A stretch of 5,114 nt of DNA from Betaproteobacteria bacterium. Its GTDB lineage: Bacteria; Pseudomonadota; Gammaproteobacteria; Burkholderiales; SG8-39. Below the pieces are notes generated by a model. The model saw only the letters and a list, made by a program, of their open reading frames with translations. It was not told the DNA's origin and did not search any database. The DNA lies in contig JAEKLK010000321.1 of the NCBI GenBank assembly GCA_019509895.1, forward strand, positions 1-5,114, in the 5' to 3' direction. Both the position numbers and the translations under genes were made by a program. Positions 1-5,114 of this stretch are shown here, piece after piece (the stretch's first letter is position 1; each line of letters begins with the position of its first letter).

Positions 1-160
1 GCTTGCCGAACGTCTGGTCGATGCCACGAAACCGGTACTCGGAAGCGAGCGTGATGTTTCCGGTGACCGGAGAAGGGGCAGGCGCCGCCTGCTGCGCTTG
101 CGCGTTTACCGACGCAGTGGCGGCCGTGGCAAGCGCGATTGGAACGACGAACTTACGCAT
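1..160 (-). CDS. TorF/TIGR02001-type putative outer-membrane porin, N-terminal part
   Basis: Only the first 53 codons are in the window; the gene continues past the left edge. The reading starts MRKFVVPIALATAATASVNA, a signal peptide with a short basic n-region, an Ala-rich core and a likely signal peptidase I site after VNA (or after the following QA). A Gln/Ala/Pro linker follows, then a segment reading GNITLASEYRFRGIDQTFGK. That segment is the hallmark start of the TIGR02001/Gcw_chp (TorF) family, whose members begin their first beta strands with a TLxSxYRFRGxxQ pattern. The family is predicted to form an outer-membrane beta barrel; its substrate is not established. The start at 160 is supported by an AGGGAG Shine-Dalgarno 8 nt upstream. 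From recalled synteny, this gene often precedes glnK and amtB in Betaproteobacteria, which would fit the nitrogen-type promoter seen upstream. Those two genes are not visible here. Confidence 0.85.
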   Translation of the reverse strand, partial: MRKFVVPIALATAATASVNAQAQQAAPAPSPVTGNITLASEYRFRGIDQTFGK

Positions 161-168
161 TAGATGCT

Positions 169-174
169 CTCCCT
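169..174 (-). promoter_or_regulatory. Ribosome binding site of the torF-like gene
   Basis: The minus strand reads AGGGAG here, 8 nt before the ATG at 160. This strong Shine-Dalgarno fixes the start of the partial porin gene. Confidence 0.7.
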
Positions 175-207
175 GAGGGTGGATTAGGAAATTGCTGCCC
201 GACAGTT

Positions 208-223
208 AGCATCTCCTATGCCA
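208..223 (-). promoter_or_regulatory. Predicted sigma-54 (-24/-12) promoter for the torF-like gene
   Basis: The minus strand reads TGGCATAGGAGATGCT. Against the sigma-54 consensus TGGCACGRNNNTTGCW it keeps the GG at -24 and GC at -12 with exactly 10 nt between them, and matches at all but three defined positions. The expected transcription start is near 197, giving a leader of about 37 nt before the ATG at 160, with the AGGGAG ribosome binding site inside it. The match, the spacing and the NtrC-like dyad upstream support one another. It is a pattern match only, with no expression evidence. Confidence 0.6.
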
Positions 224-275
224 TGAAGAGAATTCGTTTGCCCTCAATGGCTTCCCGCTATGCACCAGCCTTACT

Positions 276-290
276 GCGCCATATTGGTGC
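276..290. promoter_or_regulatory. NtrC-type operator (dyad)
   Basis: The sequence GCGCCATATTGGTGC is a near-perfect dyad of the enterobacterial NtrC class (GCACC/GCACTA-type arm, about 5 nt, GGTGC), with one G in place of A in the left arm. Its centre (283) lies about 86 bp upstream of the transcription start predicted from the sigma-54 element, a plausible enhancer distance. A half site, TGCACCA (261-267), lies just promoter-proximal, but its partner arm is off by one base. The dyad also sits about 60 bp upstream of ubiK, so an effect on that gene is possible but is pure inference. Confidence 0.5.
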
Positions 291-348
291 GCGCGCCAGA
301 GGCTGCCGCACGCGGGCGGTGCGCAGCGCGCAGTGGTACCTTGGCCGC

Positions 349-600
349 ATGAGCGATCGGCATCTCTTTGACGACCTGAGCCAGCGCATCAACGAAGCGC
401 TGCGCAATTCCCCGGCAGCCGACATCGAGAAGAACCTCCGTGCGCTGCTGGCGGACTGGTTCGGGCGCATGGATCTGGTGATGCGCCAGGACTTCGAAGT
501 GCAGAAGAAGCTCCTCGAGCAGGCGCTCGCCCGCCTGGCGACGCTGGAAGGGCGCGTCGCCGAGCTCGAACGCCGCGCCAATAACGTCGATCCCCGGTAA
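349..600 (+). CDS. ubiK: UbiK (YqiC) ubiquinone biosynthesis accessory factor
   Basis: An 83-residue protein of the UbiK/YqiC (BMFP) family. UbiK is a small, soluble, membrane-associated factor that works with UbiJ and the Ubi hydroxylase/methyltransferase complex and promotes aerobic ubiquinone-8 synthesis. The N-terminal amphipathic helix (about residues 5-20, DLSQRINEAL) and the middle segment DIEKNLRALL (25-34) are family-like. The family's characteristic middle (LVMRQDFEVQKKLL, 43-56) leads into a coiled coil at 50-77 (ALARLATLEGRVAELERR), thought to drive trimerisation. The frame stays open back to 139, but family similarity begins only at MSDRHLFDDL, so I start at the ATG at 349; the Shine-Dalgarno before it is weak. 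The gene is divergent from the torF-like gene and lies 47 nt before comM, a common ubiK-comM pairing in proteobacteria. No convincing sigma-70 promoter was found upstream. Confidence 0.9.
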   Translation: MSDRHLFDDLSQRINEALRNSPAADIEKNLRALLADWFGRMDLVMRQDFEVQKKLLEQALARLATLEGRVAELERRANNVDPR

Positions 601-608
601 ACGCATCG

Positions 609-620
609 CGCCCGCGGGCG
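609..620. repeat. 12-bp GC-only palindrome between ubiK and comM
   Basis: CGCCCGCGGGCG is a perfect self-complementary palindrome 9 nt after the ubiK stop. It lacks a loop and a T-run, so it is not a convincing intrinsic terminator. In GC-rich DNA such a palindrome can arise by chance, and no function is assigned. Confidence 0.35.
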
Positions 621-648
621 TTGCTCGCCTCGGGGAGATGGCGAGCGA
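621..648 (+). promoter_or_regulatory. Hairpin presenting the comM Shine-Dalgarno in its loop
   Basis: GCTCGCC (623-629) is complementary to GGCGAGC (640-646). A U-G (622/647) and a U-A pair (621/648) can extend the stem to 9 bp. The 10-nt loop (630-639) contains GGGGAG (632-637), the comM ribosome binding site, and the last stem pair uses the A of the start codon. The structure would show the Shine-Dalgarno in the loop while holding the first base of the AUG. Any regulatory role is inference. Confidence 0.4.
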
Positions 649-2147
649 TGACCGTCGCGACCGTAGCGAGCCGGGCGCTTTGTGGCGTGCAAGCGCCCGA
701 GGTCACCGTTGAAGTGCACCTCGGACCGGGGCTGCCCGCGTTCCACATCGTCGGGCTTCCCGATGCCGAGGTACGCGAAGCGCGCGACCGCGTGCGCGCG
801 GCGCTCAACCACGCGCACTTCGAGTTTCCGGCGCGCCGCATCACTGTGAATCTCGCGCCGGCCGAGTTGCCAAAGGACTCGAGCCGCTTCGACCTGCCAA
901 TCGCGCTCGGCATCCTTGCCGCCAGCGGCCAGCTCGAGGCGCAGGCGCTCGATGGCCAGGAGTTCGCCGGCGAGCTCTCGCTCACTGGAGAGCTGCGTCC
1001 GGTGCGCGGTGCGCTGGCGATGGCCTTGTCGGCGCGCGGAGCGGGTCGCGCGTTTGTATTACCGGAGGGCAATGCGCCGCAGGCTGCCCTCGCACAGGGG
1101 GCGCAGATCCTGCCGGCGCGGTCGCTCCTCGAGGTCGTCGCACATCTCGCCAACGAGGCGCGTCTGGCGCCTTACTGCGGCGAGGCGCCGGTGATGCGCG
1201 GCGACTACGCGGACTTTAGCGATGTGAAGGGCCAGCAGCAGGCAAAGCGCGCGCTCGAAGTGGCGGCGGCCGGTGGCCATAGCGTGCTGATGATCGGCCC
1301 GCCCGGCACCGGCAAGTCCATGCTGGCATTGCGCTTCCCGGGCATCCTGCCGCCCATGTCCGAGGTCGACGCCCTCGAAGTTGCAGCCGTGCACTCGGTG
1401 TCCACGCAGGGCTTCGACACCACGCGCTGGGGTGAGCGCCCGTTTCGCGCGCCGCACCACAGCGCTTCGGCCCCCGCCCTGGTGGGCGGCGGCCACCTGC
1501 CGCGGCCGGGAGAGATCTCGCTGGCGCACCACGGTGTGCTGTTCCTCGACGAGCTGCCGGAGTTCGACCGCGACGTTTTGGAAGCACTGCGCGAGCCGAT
1601 CGAGACGGGGCGTGTGGCAATTTCGCGCGCAGCGCGGCAGGTCGAATTCCCCGCACGCTTTCAGCTGATCGCCGCCATGAATCCCTGCCCCTGTGGCCAC
1701 TGCGGCGATCGCAGCGGACGCTGCCGCTGCACCCCGGAGCGCATCGCGCGCTATCGCGGCCGCATCTCCGGCCCGCTCGCCGATCGCATCGATATCAAGC
1801 TCGAAGTGCCCGCGCCGCGCGAGGCCGAGCTTACCGGCACCGTCCCCGGCGAGTCCTCGGGCGACATCGCAAAGCGCGTCGGCCGCGCGCGCGAGGCGCA
1901 GCTTGCCCGCCAGGCGAAACCCAATGCGCTGCTCGGGACTCGGGAGATCGACCGCCATTGCGCCACCGGCCGCGAGGGCGGCGAGCTCCTGCGGCACGCG
2001 CTCGCGAGGCTGCTCCTGTCGCCGCGCGCCTACCACCGGATCCTGCGCGTTGCGCGCAGCATCGCCGATCTGGCGGGTACGAGCGCCATCGGCGCAGAGC
2101 ACGTCGCCGAAGCGATCCAATACCGGCGGATCGATGCTAGTTTCTAG
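648..2147 (+). CDS. comM: ComM (YifB family) AAA+ branch-migration helicase
   Basis: A 499-residue member of the YifB/ComM Mg-chelatase-like AAA+ family (E. coli protein about 506 residues). ComM is a hexameric cytoplasmic helicase that promotes bidirectional branch migration while transforming DNA is integrated; it is not a true magnesium chelatase. The N-terminal ChlI/Lon-like domain opens with SRALCGVQAPEVTVEVHL, followed by GLPDAEVREARDRVRAA. The AAA+ module carries Walker A GPPGTGKS (217-224), Walker B VLFLDE (297-302) and a Cys cluster (347, 349, 352, 359, 361) after MNP. ISGPLADRID (373-382) holds a candidate arginine finger, R380. The C-terminal Mg_chelatase_C helical domain ends in EAIQYRRID. 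The ATG at 648 is chosen because it gives the family N terminus and has GGGGAG 10 nt upstream; the TTG at 621 would add nine non-family residues. All core motifs are present. Its presence alone does not show natural competence. Confidence 0.95.
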   Translation: MTVATVASRALCGVQAPEVTVEVHLGPGLPAFHIVGLPDAEVREARDRVRAALNHAHFEFPARRITVNLAPAELPKDSSRFDLPIALGILAASGQLEAQALDGQEFAGELSLTGELRPVRGALAMALSARGAGRAFVLPEGNAPQAALAQGAQILPARSLLEVVAHLANEARLAPYCGEAPVMRGDYADFSDVKGQQQAKRALEVAAAGGHSVLMIGPPGTGKSMLALRFPGILPPMSEVDALEVAAVHSVSTQGFDTTRWGERPFRAPHHSASAPALVGGGHLPRPGEISLAHHGVLFLDELPEFDRDVLEALREPIETGRVAISRAARQVEFPARFQLIAAMNPCPCGHCGDRSGRCRCTPERIARYRGRISGPLADRIDIKLEVPAPREAELTGTVPGESSGDIAKRVGRAREAQLARQAKPNALLGTREIDRHCATGREGGELLRHALARLLLSPRAYHRILRVARSIADLAGTSAIGAEHVAEAIQYRRIDASF

Positions 2148-2149
2148 CA
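2135..2149 (+). repeat. Small inverted repeat over the comM stop codon
   Basis: TGCTAG (2135-2140) and CTAGCA (2144-2149) form a perfect 6-bp stem with a TTT loop. The comM TAG stop (2145-2147) and the bases just before the apaH start lie in the right arm. It has no T-run and lies only 5 nt before the apaH ATG, so termination is unlikely; it might affect translational coupling. Confidence 0.35.
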
Positions 2150-2153
2150 GGCG

Positions 2154-2963
2154 ATGGCGACTTATGCGATTGGCGACGTGCAAGGCTGCTTCGATGAGCT
2201 GTGCGCGCTGCTCGACAAGATCGGCTTGGGCGCCGGCGATCGACTCTGGTTTGTCGGCGATCTCGTAAACCGCGGACCGAAATCGCTCGATGTGCTGCGA
2301 TTTGTGCGCTCGCTCGGCGAGCGGGCGATCGTCGTGCTGGGTAACCACGACCTGCATCTGGTAGCCCAGCACGAGGGCGTCGAGCCACCCAAGAAGGACG
2401 ATACGCTGGAGGCCGTGCTGCGCGCGCCGGATCGCCCGGAGCTCGTCGACTGGCTGCGCACGCGGCCGCTGATGCACACGGCCGGCGATTACGTCATGGT
2501 GCATGCCGGGCTCGTGCCGCAATGGACCATCGACCAGGCGTTGGCGCTCGCGCGCGAAGTCGAAGTTGCGCTCGCCGCGCCGAACTACCGCGAGTTTCTG
2601 GCGCACATGTATGGCGGACATCCCGACCGCTGGCGCGCCGACCTGAGCGGGTTCGACCGCCTGCGCGTCATCGTCAACGCGATGACACGTCTTCGCTTTT
2701 GCCGGGCGGACGGCAAGATGCAGTTCGGTGCCAAAGGCACGGAGCCGCCGCGCGGCTATCGCCCGTGGTTCGAGTTCCGCCGGCGCGAGGAAGGCACGCT
2801 GCTCTTCGGGCACTGGTCCGCGCTCGGGCTCAAGTTGACGCCGCACCTCGCGGCGCTGGATAGTGGCTGCGTCTGGGGCGGCAAGCTGAGCGCGCTGCGG
2901 CTCGAGGACCGGGCGCTCTACCAGGTCGGCTGCCGCGCCGCACAATCGAGCACGGAGGAATGA
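2154..2963 (+). CDS. apaH: Symmetrical bis(5'-nucleosyl)-tetraphosphatase (Ap4A hydrolase)
   Basis: A 269-residue ApaH, close to the E. coli length of about 280. It splits Ap4A and related dinucleoside polyphosphates symmetrically into two nucleoside diphosphates, lowering Np4A, which also serves as an RNA cap precursor. It is a cytoplasmic calcineurin-like metallophosphoesterase. Visible metal-site motifs are GDVQGC (7-12), GDLVNRGP (35-42), GNHD (63-66) and MVHAGL (115-120). FGHWSALGL (218-226) and the ApaH-specific end LDSGCVWGGKLSALRLED (235-252) follow. These latter motifs distinguish it from general PPP-type phosphatases. The ATG lies 6 nt after the comM stop with only a weak AGCAGG upstream, so translation probably depends on coupling to comM. 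Its stop overlaps the start of the HIT gene (TGATG), linking two nucleotide hydrolases in one unit. No missing catalytic residue was seen. Confidence 0.95.
   Translation: MATYAIGDVQGCFDELCALLDKIGLGAGDRLWFVGDLVNRGPKSLDVLRFVRSLGERAIVVLGNHDLHLVAQHEGVEPPKKDDTLEAVLRAPDRPELVDWLRTRPLMHTAGDYVMVHAGLVPQWTIDQALALAREVEVALAAPNYREFLAHMYGGHPDRWRADLSGFDRLRVIVNAMTRLRFCRADGKMQFGAKGTEPPRGYRPWFEFRRREEGTLLFGHWSALGLKLTPHLAALDSGCVWGGKLSALRLEDRALYQVGCRAAQSSTEE
2954..2958 (+). promoter_or_regulatory. Ribosome binding site of the HIT gene
   Basis: GGAGG lies inside the last codons of apaH. It is 1 nt from the ATG at 2960 but 4 nt from the tandem ATG at 2963, which favours the second start. The two candidate proteins differ by one Met. 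Confidence 0.6.
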
Positions 2964-3376
2964 TGGCCAGTTGCGTGTTCTGTCGCATCGTAGCGAAGGA
3001 GATTCCGGCGGCGGTGGTATACGAGGACGAGCTCACCATTGCATTCATGGATGCAGGCCAGGTGAATCCCGGCCATGTGCTCGTAGCCGCCAAGGCGCAC
3101 GCCGAGACGCTCTACGATTTGGACGATGCCCAGGCAGCCGCGCTGTTACGCGGCGCAGTGCGCGTGGCGCGCGCGATTCGCAACGCTTTTCAGCCGCAGG
3201 GCTTGTCCGTCTACCAGGCCAACGGCAAGGCGGCGTGGCAGAGCGTATTCCACTACCACATGCATCTGCTGCCGCGCCATGAAGGCGACGGCATGGCGCT
3301 CACGTGGCCGGCGAAGAATCCGCCGCGCGAGCAGCTCGCCGAATACGCCGTGGCGATCCGGCAAGAGATCCGCTAG
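2963..3376 (+). CDS. HIT-family (histidine triad) nucleotide-binding protein
   Basis: A 137-residue histidine-triad protein. The active-site motif HYHMHLLPR (97-105) gives the H-x-H-x-H-x-x triad in which the middle His (99) forms a covalent nucleotidyl intermediate. The N terminus has the CVFC pair (Cys4, Cys7) of zinc-containing bacterial HIT proteins, with His46 and His97 as likely further ligands. Family-typical segments are FCRIVAKEIPA (6-16), AFMDAGQVNPGHVLV (27-41) and YQANGKAAWQSVFH (84-97). Such enzymes hydrolyse AMP-containing substrates (AMP-lysine or other phosphoramidates, aminoacyl-adenylates, or Ap4A-type compounds); the substrate cannot be told from sequence. Start choice rests on GGAGG spacing; an ATG at 2960 is also possible. 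The 1-nt TGATG overlap with apaH implies co-translation and makes a role in dinucleotide or adenylate clean-up attractive, as inference. It ends 3 nt before the convergent kinase gene. Confidence 0.93.
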   Translation: MASCVFCRIVAKEIPAAVVYEDELTIAFMDAGQVNPGHVLVAAKAHAETLYDLDDAQAAALLRGAVRVARAIRNAFQPQGLSVYQANGKAAWQSVFHYHMHLLPRHEGDGMALTWPAKNPPREQLAEYAVAIRQEIR

Positions 3377-3379
3377 GCG

Positions 3380-4318
3380 TTACTTCCACGGTGAGTAGCC
3401 GAAGGCGCGCTGATAGCGCGCCTCGATGTCATCGCGGGCAGGCGCGTGGTTCTGCGCGCCGCGGCTCGCGACCTTGATCGCTCCCATCAGCGATCCCAGC
3501 TTTCCGGTGCTGGGCCAGTCCCAGCCGTGCGCGATTCCGTAGAGCAGGCCGGCCCGGTAAGCATCGCCGCAGCCGGTGGGATCGACGACCGCCTCCGCCT
3601 TGACGCAGGGGATTTCGTGGCGCCTGCCGTCGGCGATGATCAACGACCCCTTGGCGCCTTGTGTGTAGATCACCGCATCGACGCGCTGCGCGATTTCGTC
3701 GAGACGGCGGCCGATGCGCTCCTCGAGGAGCTTGCCCTCGTAGTCGTTCACGGCGACGTAATCGGCGAGCTCGATGAAGCGGTTCAGCTCCTCGCCGGAG
3801 AACATCGGCAGGCCCTGCCCCGGGTCGAACATCACGCGCATCCCCTGCTCCGCGCATTCGCGCGCGTGCTGCAGCATGCCTTCTTTGCCATCCGGCGCGA
3901 TGATCGCAAGATCGGCGCCCAGCTCGCGCGTCACGCGATTCTGGTGCGCGTAATTCATGGCGCCGGGATGAAAGGCGGTGATCTGGTTGTCGTCCAGATC
4001 GGTGGTGATGAACGCCTGGGCGGTGAAATGGCCAGCAATCTGCTTCACGAGGTCCGTCGCCAGGCCGAGCCGCCGCAGGCGCTCGAGGTACGGCGCGCCG
4101 TCTTCACCGACAGTCGCCATGATCAGGGCGCTTTCGCCGAGCAGCTTGAGGTTGTAGCCGATGTTGCCGGCCGTGCCGCCGAATTCCCGCCGCATCTCCG
4201 GCGTGAGGAAGCAGACGTTCAGGATATGCAGCTGATCGGCGAGCAAGTGATTACGAAACCGATCGGGGAACACCATGATGGTGTCGTAGGCGATTGAGCC
4301 GGTAACGAGTGTCGTCAT
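3380..4318 (-). CDS. PfkB-family carbohydrate kinase, probable adenosine kinase
   Basis: A 312-residue PfkB/ribokinase-fold kinase. GSIAYDTI (8-15) is the N-terminal substrate-binding strand with Asp12, and EFGGTAGNIGYNL (45-57) is the PfkB signature 1 glycine pair with Asn52. DPTGCGDAYRAG (246-257) is signature 2, with catalytic base Asp252 and the GxGD anion hole. The pattern VTGSIAYDTIMVFPDRF, the QITAFHPGAM segment (112-121) and VNDYE (190-194) recall mycobacterial AdoK, so adenosine phosphorylation to AMP is the likely reaction; other sugar or nucleoside substrates remain possible. The start is the ATG at 4318: upstream extension of the frame runs antisense-like through the preceding gene and lacks family similarity. 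No Shine-Dalgarno precedes it. The ATGA overlap with the DUF3426 stop implies translational coupling as the last gene of a prmA-DUF3426-kinase unit. Confidence 0.9.
   Translation of the reverse strand: MTTLVTGSIAYDTIMVFPDRFRNHLLADQLHILNVCFLTPEMRREFGGTAGNIGYNLKLLGESALIMATVGEDGAPYLERLRRLGLATDLVKQIAGHFTAQAFITTDLDDNQITAFHPGAMNYAHQNRVTRELGADLAIIAPDGKEGMLQHARECAEQGMRVMFDPGQGLPMFSGEELNRFIELADYVAVNDYEGKLLEERIGRRLDEIAQRVDAVIYTQGAKGSLIIADGRRHEIPCVKAEAVVDPTGCGDAYRAGLLYGIAHGWDWPSTGKLGSLMGAIKVASRGAQNHAPARDDIEARYQRAFGYSPWK
3403..3423. terminator. GC-rich hairpin, possible bidirectional transcription stop
   Basis: AGGCGCGCT (3403-3411) and AGCGCGCCT (3415-3423) form a perfect 9-bp stem around a 3-nt GAT loop. 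It lies 27 nt beyond the HIT stop and inside the last codons of the kinase gene. No T-run follows on either strand, so it is not a classical intrinsic terminator. It could pause polymerase, protect a 3' end or assist Rho between the convergent units, or simply reflect GC-rich codons. Confidence 0.3.
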
Positions 4319-5079
4319 AGGGGATAGAAGAGGTAGAGGCGATAGCCGACGGCGGGCGTGCGGCTTGTGTCGAGAAACACGCGCAGCGGCGTGTCGCCGC
4401 CGGGGGCGATTCCGTGGATCAGCAGGTCCTCTCGCCGGGGCGGCTCCAGGTAGTCGCGCGGCACGAGCACACGGCGCACGACCGGGCGATCGCCCTCGTC
4501 CGTGAGCGTGAGCTCGAGCGCCGGGTATTCCTGCGGAAACCGCGCGCGGTTGCGGATCACGGCGTTGAGCACGATCAGGCCTTCGCGCCGCGAATCCGCC
4601 TGCAGCTCCGAAGAGTCGATGCTCATCAGCTCCGGCCGGCGCGGCAGCGGCACTTCGCAGCCGAGCGGCTGGCAGAGCGCCCGCAGCGTCCCGCGCGTTT
4701 CCGGATACCACGCCGCGAGCTCTGCGCGAAAGCGATAGGCGACTTGCAGCCCCATGGCGAGCGCCGCGATGAGCGCTGCCGTAGCCCACAGCCAGCGCCG
4801 CGGCCGGGGCGGCTCGGCGAGGAAATCCACCGTCGACGGCGGAGCGTTCGTGCTCGGGCCCCCGGCGCTTTGCGCGCTGCGGCGCCCGGGATCGAAGAGC
4901 GCGAGCTGCGGCGACGGTTCGAAGGCTAGACGCTCATCGCTCTCTTCGACGAGCGCGGCCACGCCATTGAAGACGCCCCCGCACTTGCCGCAGCGGACGG
5001 TGCCGGCGTGCGCGGCAAGCTGCGAGGTTTGCACGCGAAACGCGGTGCCGCACGCCGGACAGCGAGTGATAAGGCTCAT
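4315..5079 (-). CDS. MJ0042-type zinc-ribbon and DUF3426 membrane protein
   Basis: A 254-residue protein with three parts. Residues 1-40 form an MJ0042-type zinc ribbon: CPAC (7-10) and CGKC (30-33) supply four Cys, with AFRVQ between them. Residues 45-93 are a Pro/Ser/Ala-rich, probably disordered linker ending in basic PRPRR. A single hydrophobic segment at about 96-115 (WLWATAALIAALAMGLQVAY) is a transmembrane helix. The C-terminal part (about 130-254) is DUF3426: LCQPLGCEVPLPRRPE (135-150), with a Cys136/Cys141 pair, then VIRNRARFPQEYPALELTLTD (174-194), a beta-rich domain usually predicted outside the membrane. The topology would put the ribbon in the cytoplasm and DUF3426 in the periplasm. 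Function is unknown. Its start overlaps the prmA stop by ATGA and its end overlaps the kinase start, with no good Shine-Dalgarno, so translation looks coupled. All four zinc Cys are intact. Confidence 0.9.
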   Translation of the reverse strand: MSLITRCPACGTAFRVQTSQLAAHAGTVRCGKCGGVFNGVAALVEESDERLAFEPSPQLALFDPGRRSAQSAGGPSTNAPPSTVDFLAEPPRPRRWLWATAALIAALAMGLQVAYRFRAELAAWYPETRGTLRALCQPLGCEVPLPRRPELMSIDSSELQADSRREGLIVLNAVIRNRARFPQEYPALELTLTDEGDRPVVRRVLVPRDYLEPPRREDLLIHGIAPGGDTPLRVFLDTSRTPAVGYRLYLFYPL

Positions 5080-5114
5080 CTGCGCCGGCCGCTGAGCAGC
5101 GCCCAGCCCTCCTC
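5076..5114 (-). CDS. prmA: Ribosomal protein L11 methyltransferase PrmA, last 12 codons
   Basis: The frame entering from the right edge reads EEGWALLSGRRR then TGA. This matches the conserved PrmA C terminus (acidic pair, GW, a short strand, then SG/TG and basic residues). PrmA is the cytoplasmic S-adenosylmethionine-dependent enzyme that trimethylates L11 at several amino groups. The stop overlaps the DUF3426 start as ATGA. The prmA-DUF3426-kinase order is, from memory, common in Betaproteobacteria. With only 12 residues, the call rests on this motif plus context. Confidence 0.72.
   Translation of the reverse strand, partial: EEGWALLSGRRR

Noticed and set aside
244..253. IHF-like TCAATGGCTT between the NtrC dyad and the sigma-54 element
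   Set aside because: It sits where a bending site would be expected, but only the TCAA-N4-TT core fits and the flanking consensus positions fail; too weak to annotate.
192..264. Sigma-70-like pairs for ubiK (TTGCTG...TATGCC; TTGCCC...TATGCA)
   Set aside because: The spacings are about 19 and 15 bp and the -10 matches are poor, so neither stands out from background.
139..348. A 70-residue N-terminal extension of UbiK
   Set aside because: It overlaps the torF-like start and the divergent control region, has no family similarity, and the recognisable UbiK protein begins at 349.
389..1153. A 254-codon minus-strand frame across ubiK and the comM start
   Set aside because: It lies antisense to conserved coding sequence, with Ala/Arg/Ser-rich composition and no motif.
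1059..2945. A 628-codon open frame on the minus strand across comM and apaH
   Set aside because: It is antisense to two well-supported genes, has Arg/Ala/Gln-rich low-complexity content and no recognisable motif; long antisense frames are expected in GC-rich DNA.
3446..4297. A 283-codon plus-strand frame opposite the kinase gene
   Set aside because: It is the mirror of the PfkB coding frame, with no domain or ribosome binding site of its own.
4319..4789. N-terminal extension of the kinase upstream of 4318
   Set aside because: The extension is an alternate frame of the DUF3426 gene with basic, Ala-rich sequence; family similarity begins exactly at MTTLVTGSIAYD.

Overview
The window is GC-rich, gene-dense bacterial chromosome. 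The gene set and order (TorF-type porin divergent from ubiK-comM, and prmA followed by a DUF3426 zinc-ribbon protein and an AdoK-like kinase) resemble Betaproteobacteria. That placement rests on recalled synteny and protein style, not on a marker-gene tree. I see no insertion sequence, phage gene, CRISPR array, tRNA or rRNA. Every gene that lies wholly inside the window appears intact.

Layout: the left edge (1-160, minus) is the 5' end of a TorF/TIGR02001 outer-membrane protein gene running out of the window. A 188-bp divergent spacer (161-348) separates it from ubiK. The spacer holds a good sigma-54 (-24/-12) promoter match reading toward torF and, upstream of it, an NtrC-type dyad. A plus-strand block follows: ubiK (349-600), comM (648-2147), apaH (2154-2963) and a HIT-family gene (2963-3376). 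Junctions tighten from 47 nt to 6 nt to a 1-nt overlap, so the last three are probably one transcript. A minus-strand block faces it across a 3-nt gap: an adenosine-kinase-like PfkB gene (3380-4318), the DUF3426 gene (4315-5079), and the last 12 codons of prmA at the right edge (5076-5114). Both junctions in that block are 4-nt ATGA overlaps.

Functions: UbiK assists ubiquinone synthesis. ComM is the AAA+ branch-migration helicase of natural transformation. ApaH (Ap4A to 2 ADP), the HIT protein (AMP-containing substrates) and the kinase (probably adenosine to AMP) all act on adenine nucleotides, although they lie in two convergent units. PrmA methylates ribosomal protein L11. DUF3426 has no established function.

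I do not see a previously undescribed system. The most informative non-coding signal is the predicted nitrogen-regulated sigma-54/NtrC control region. Smaller points are hairpins at the comM ribosome binding site, at the comM stop codon, and inside the kinase gene beside the convergent junction.
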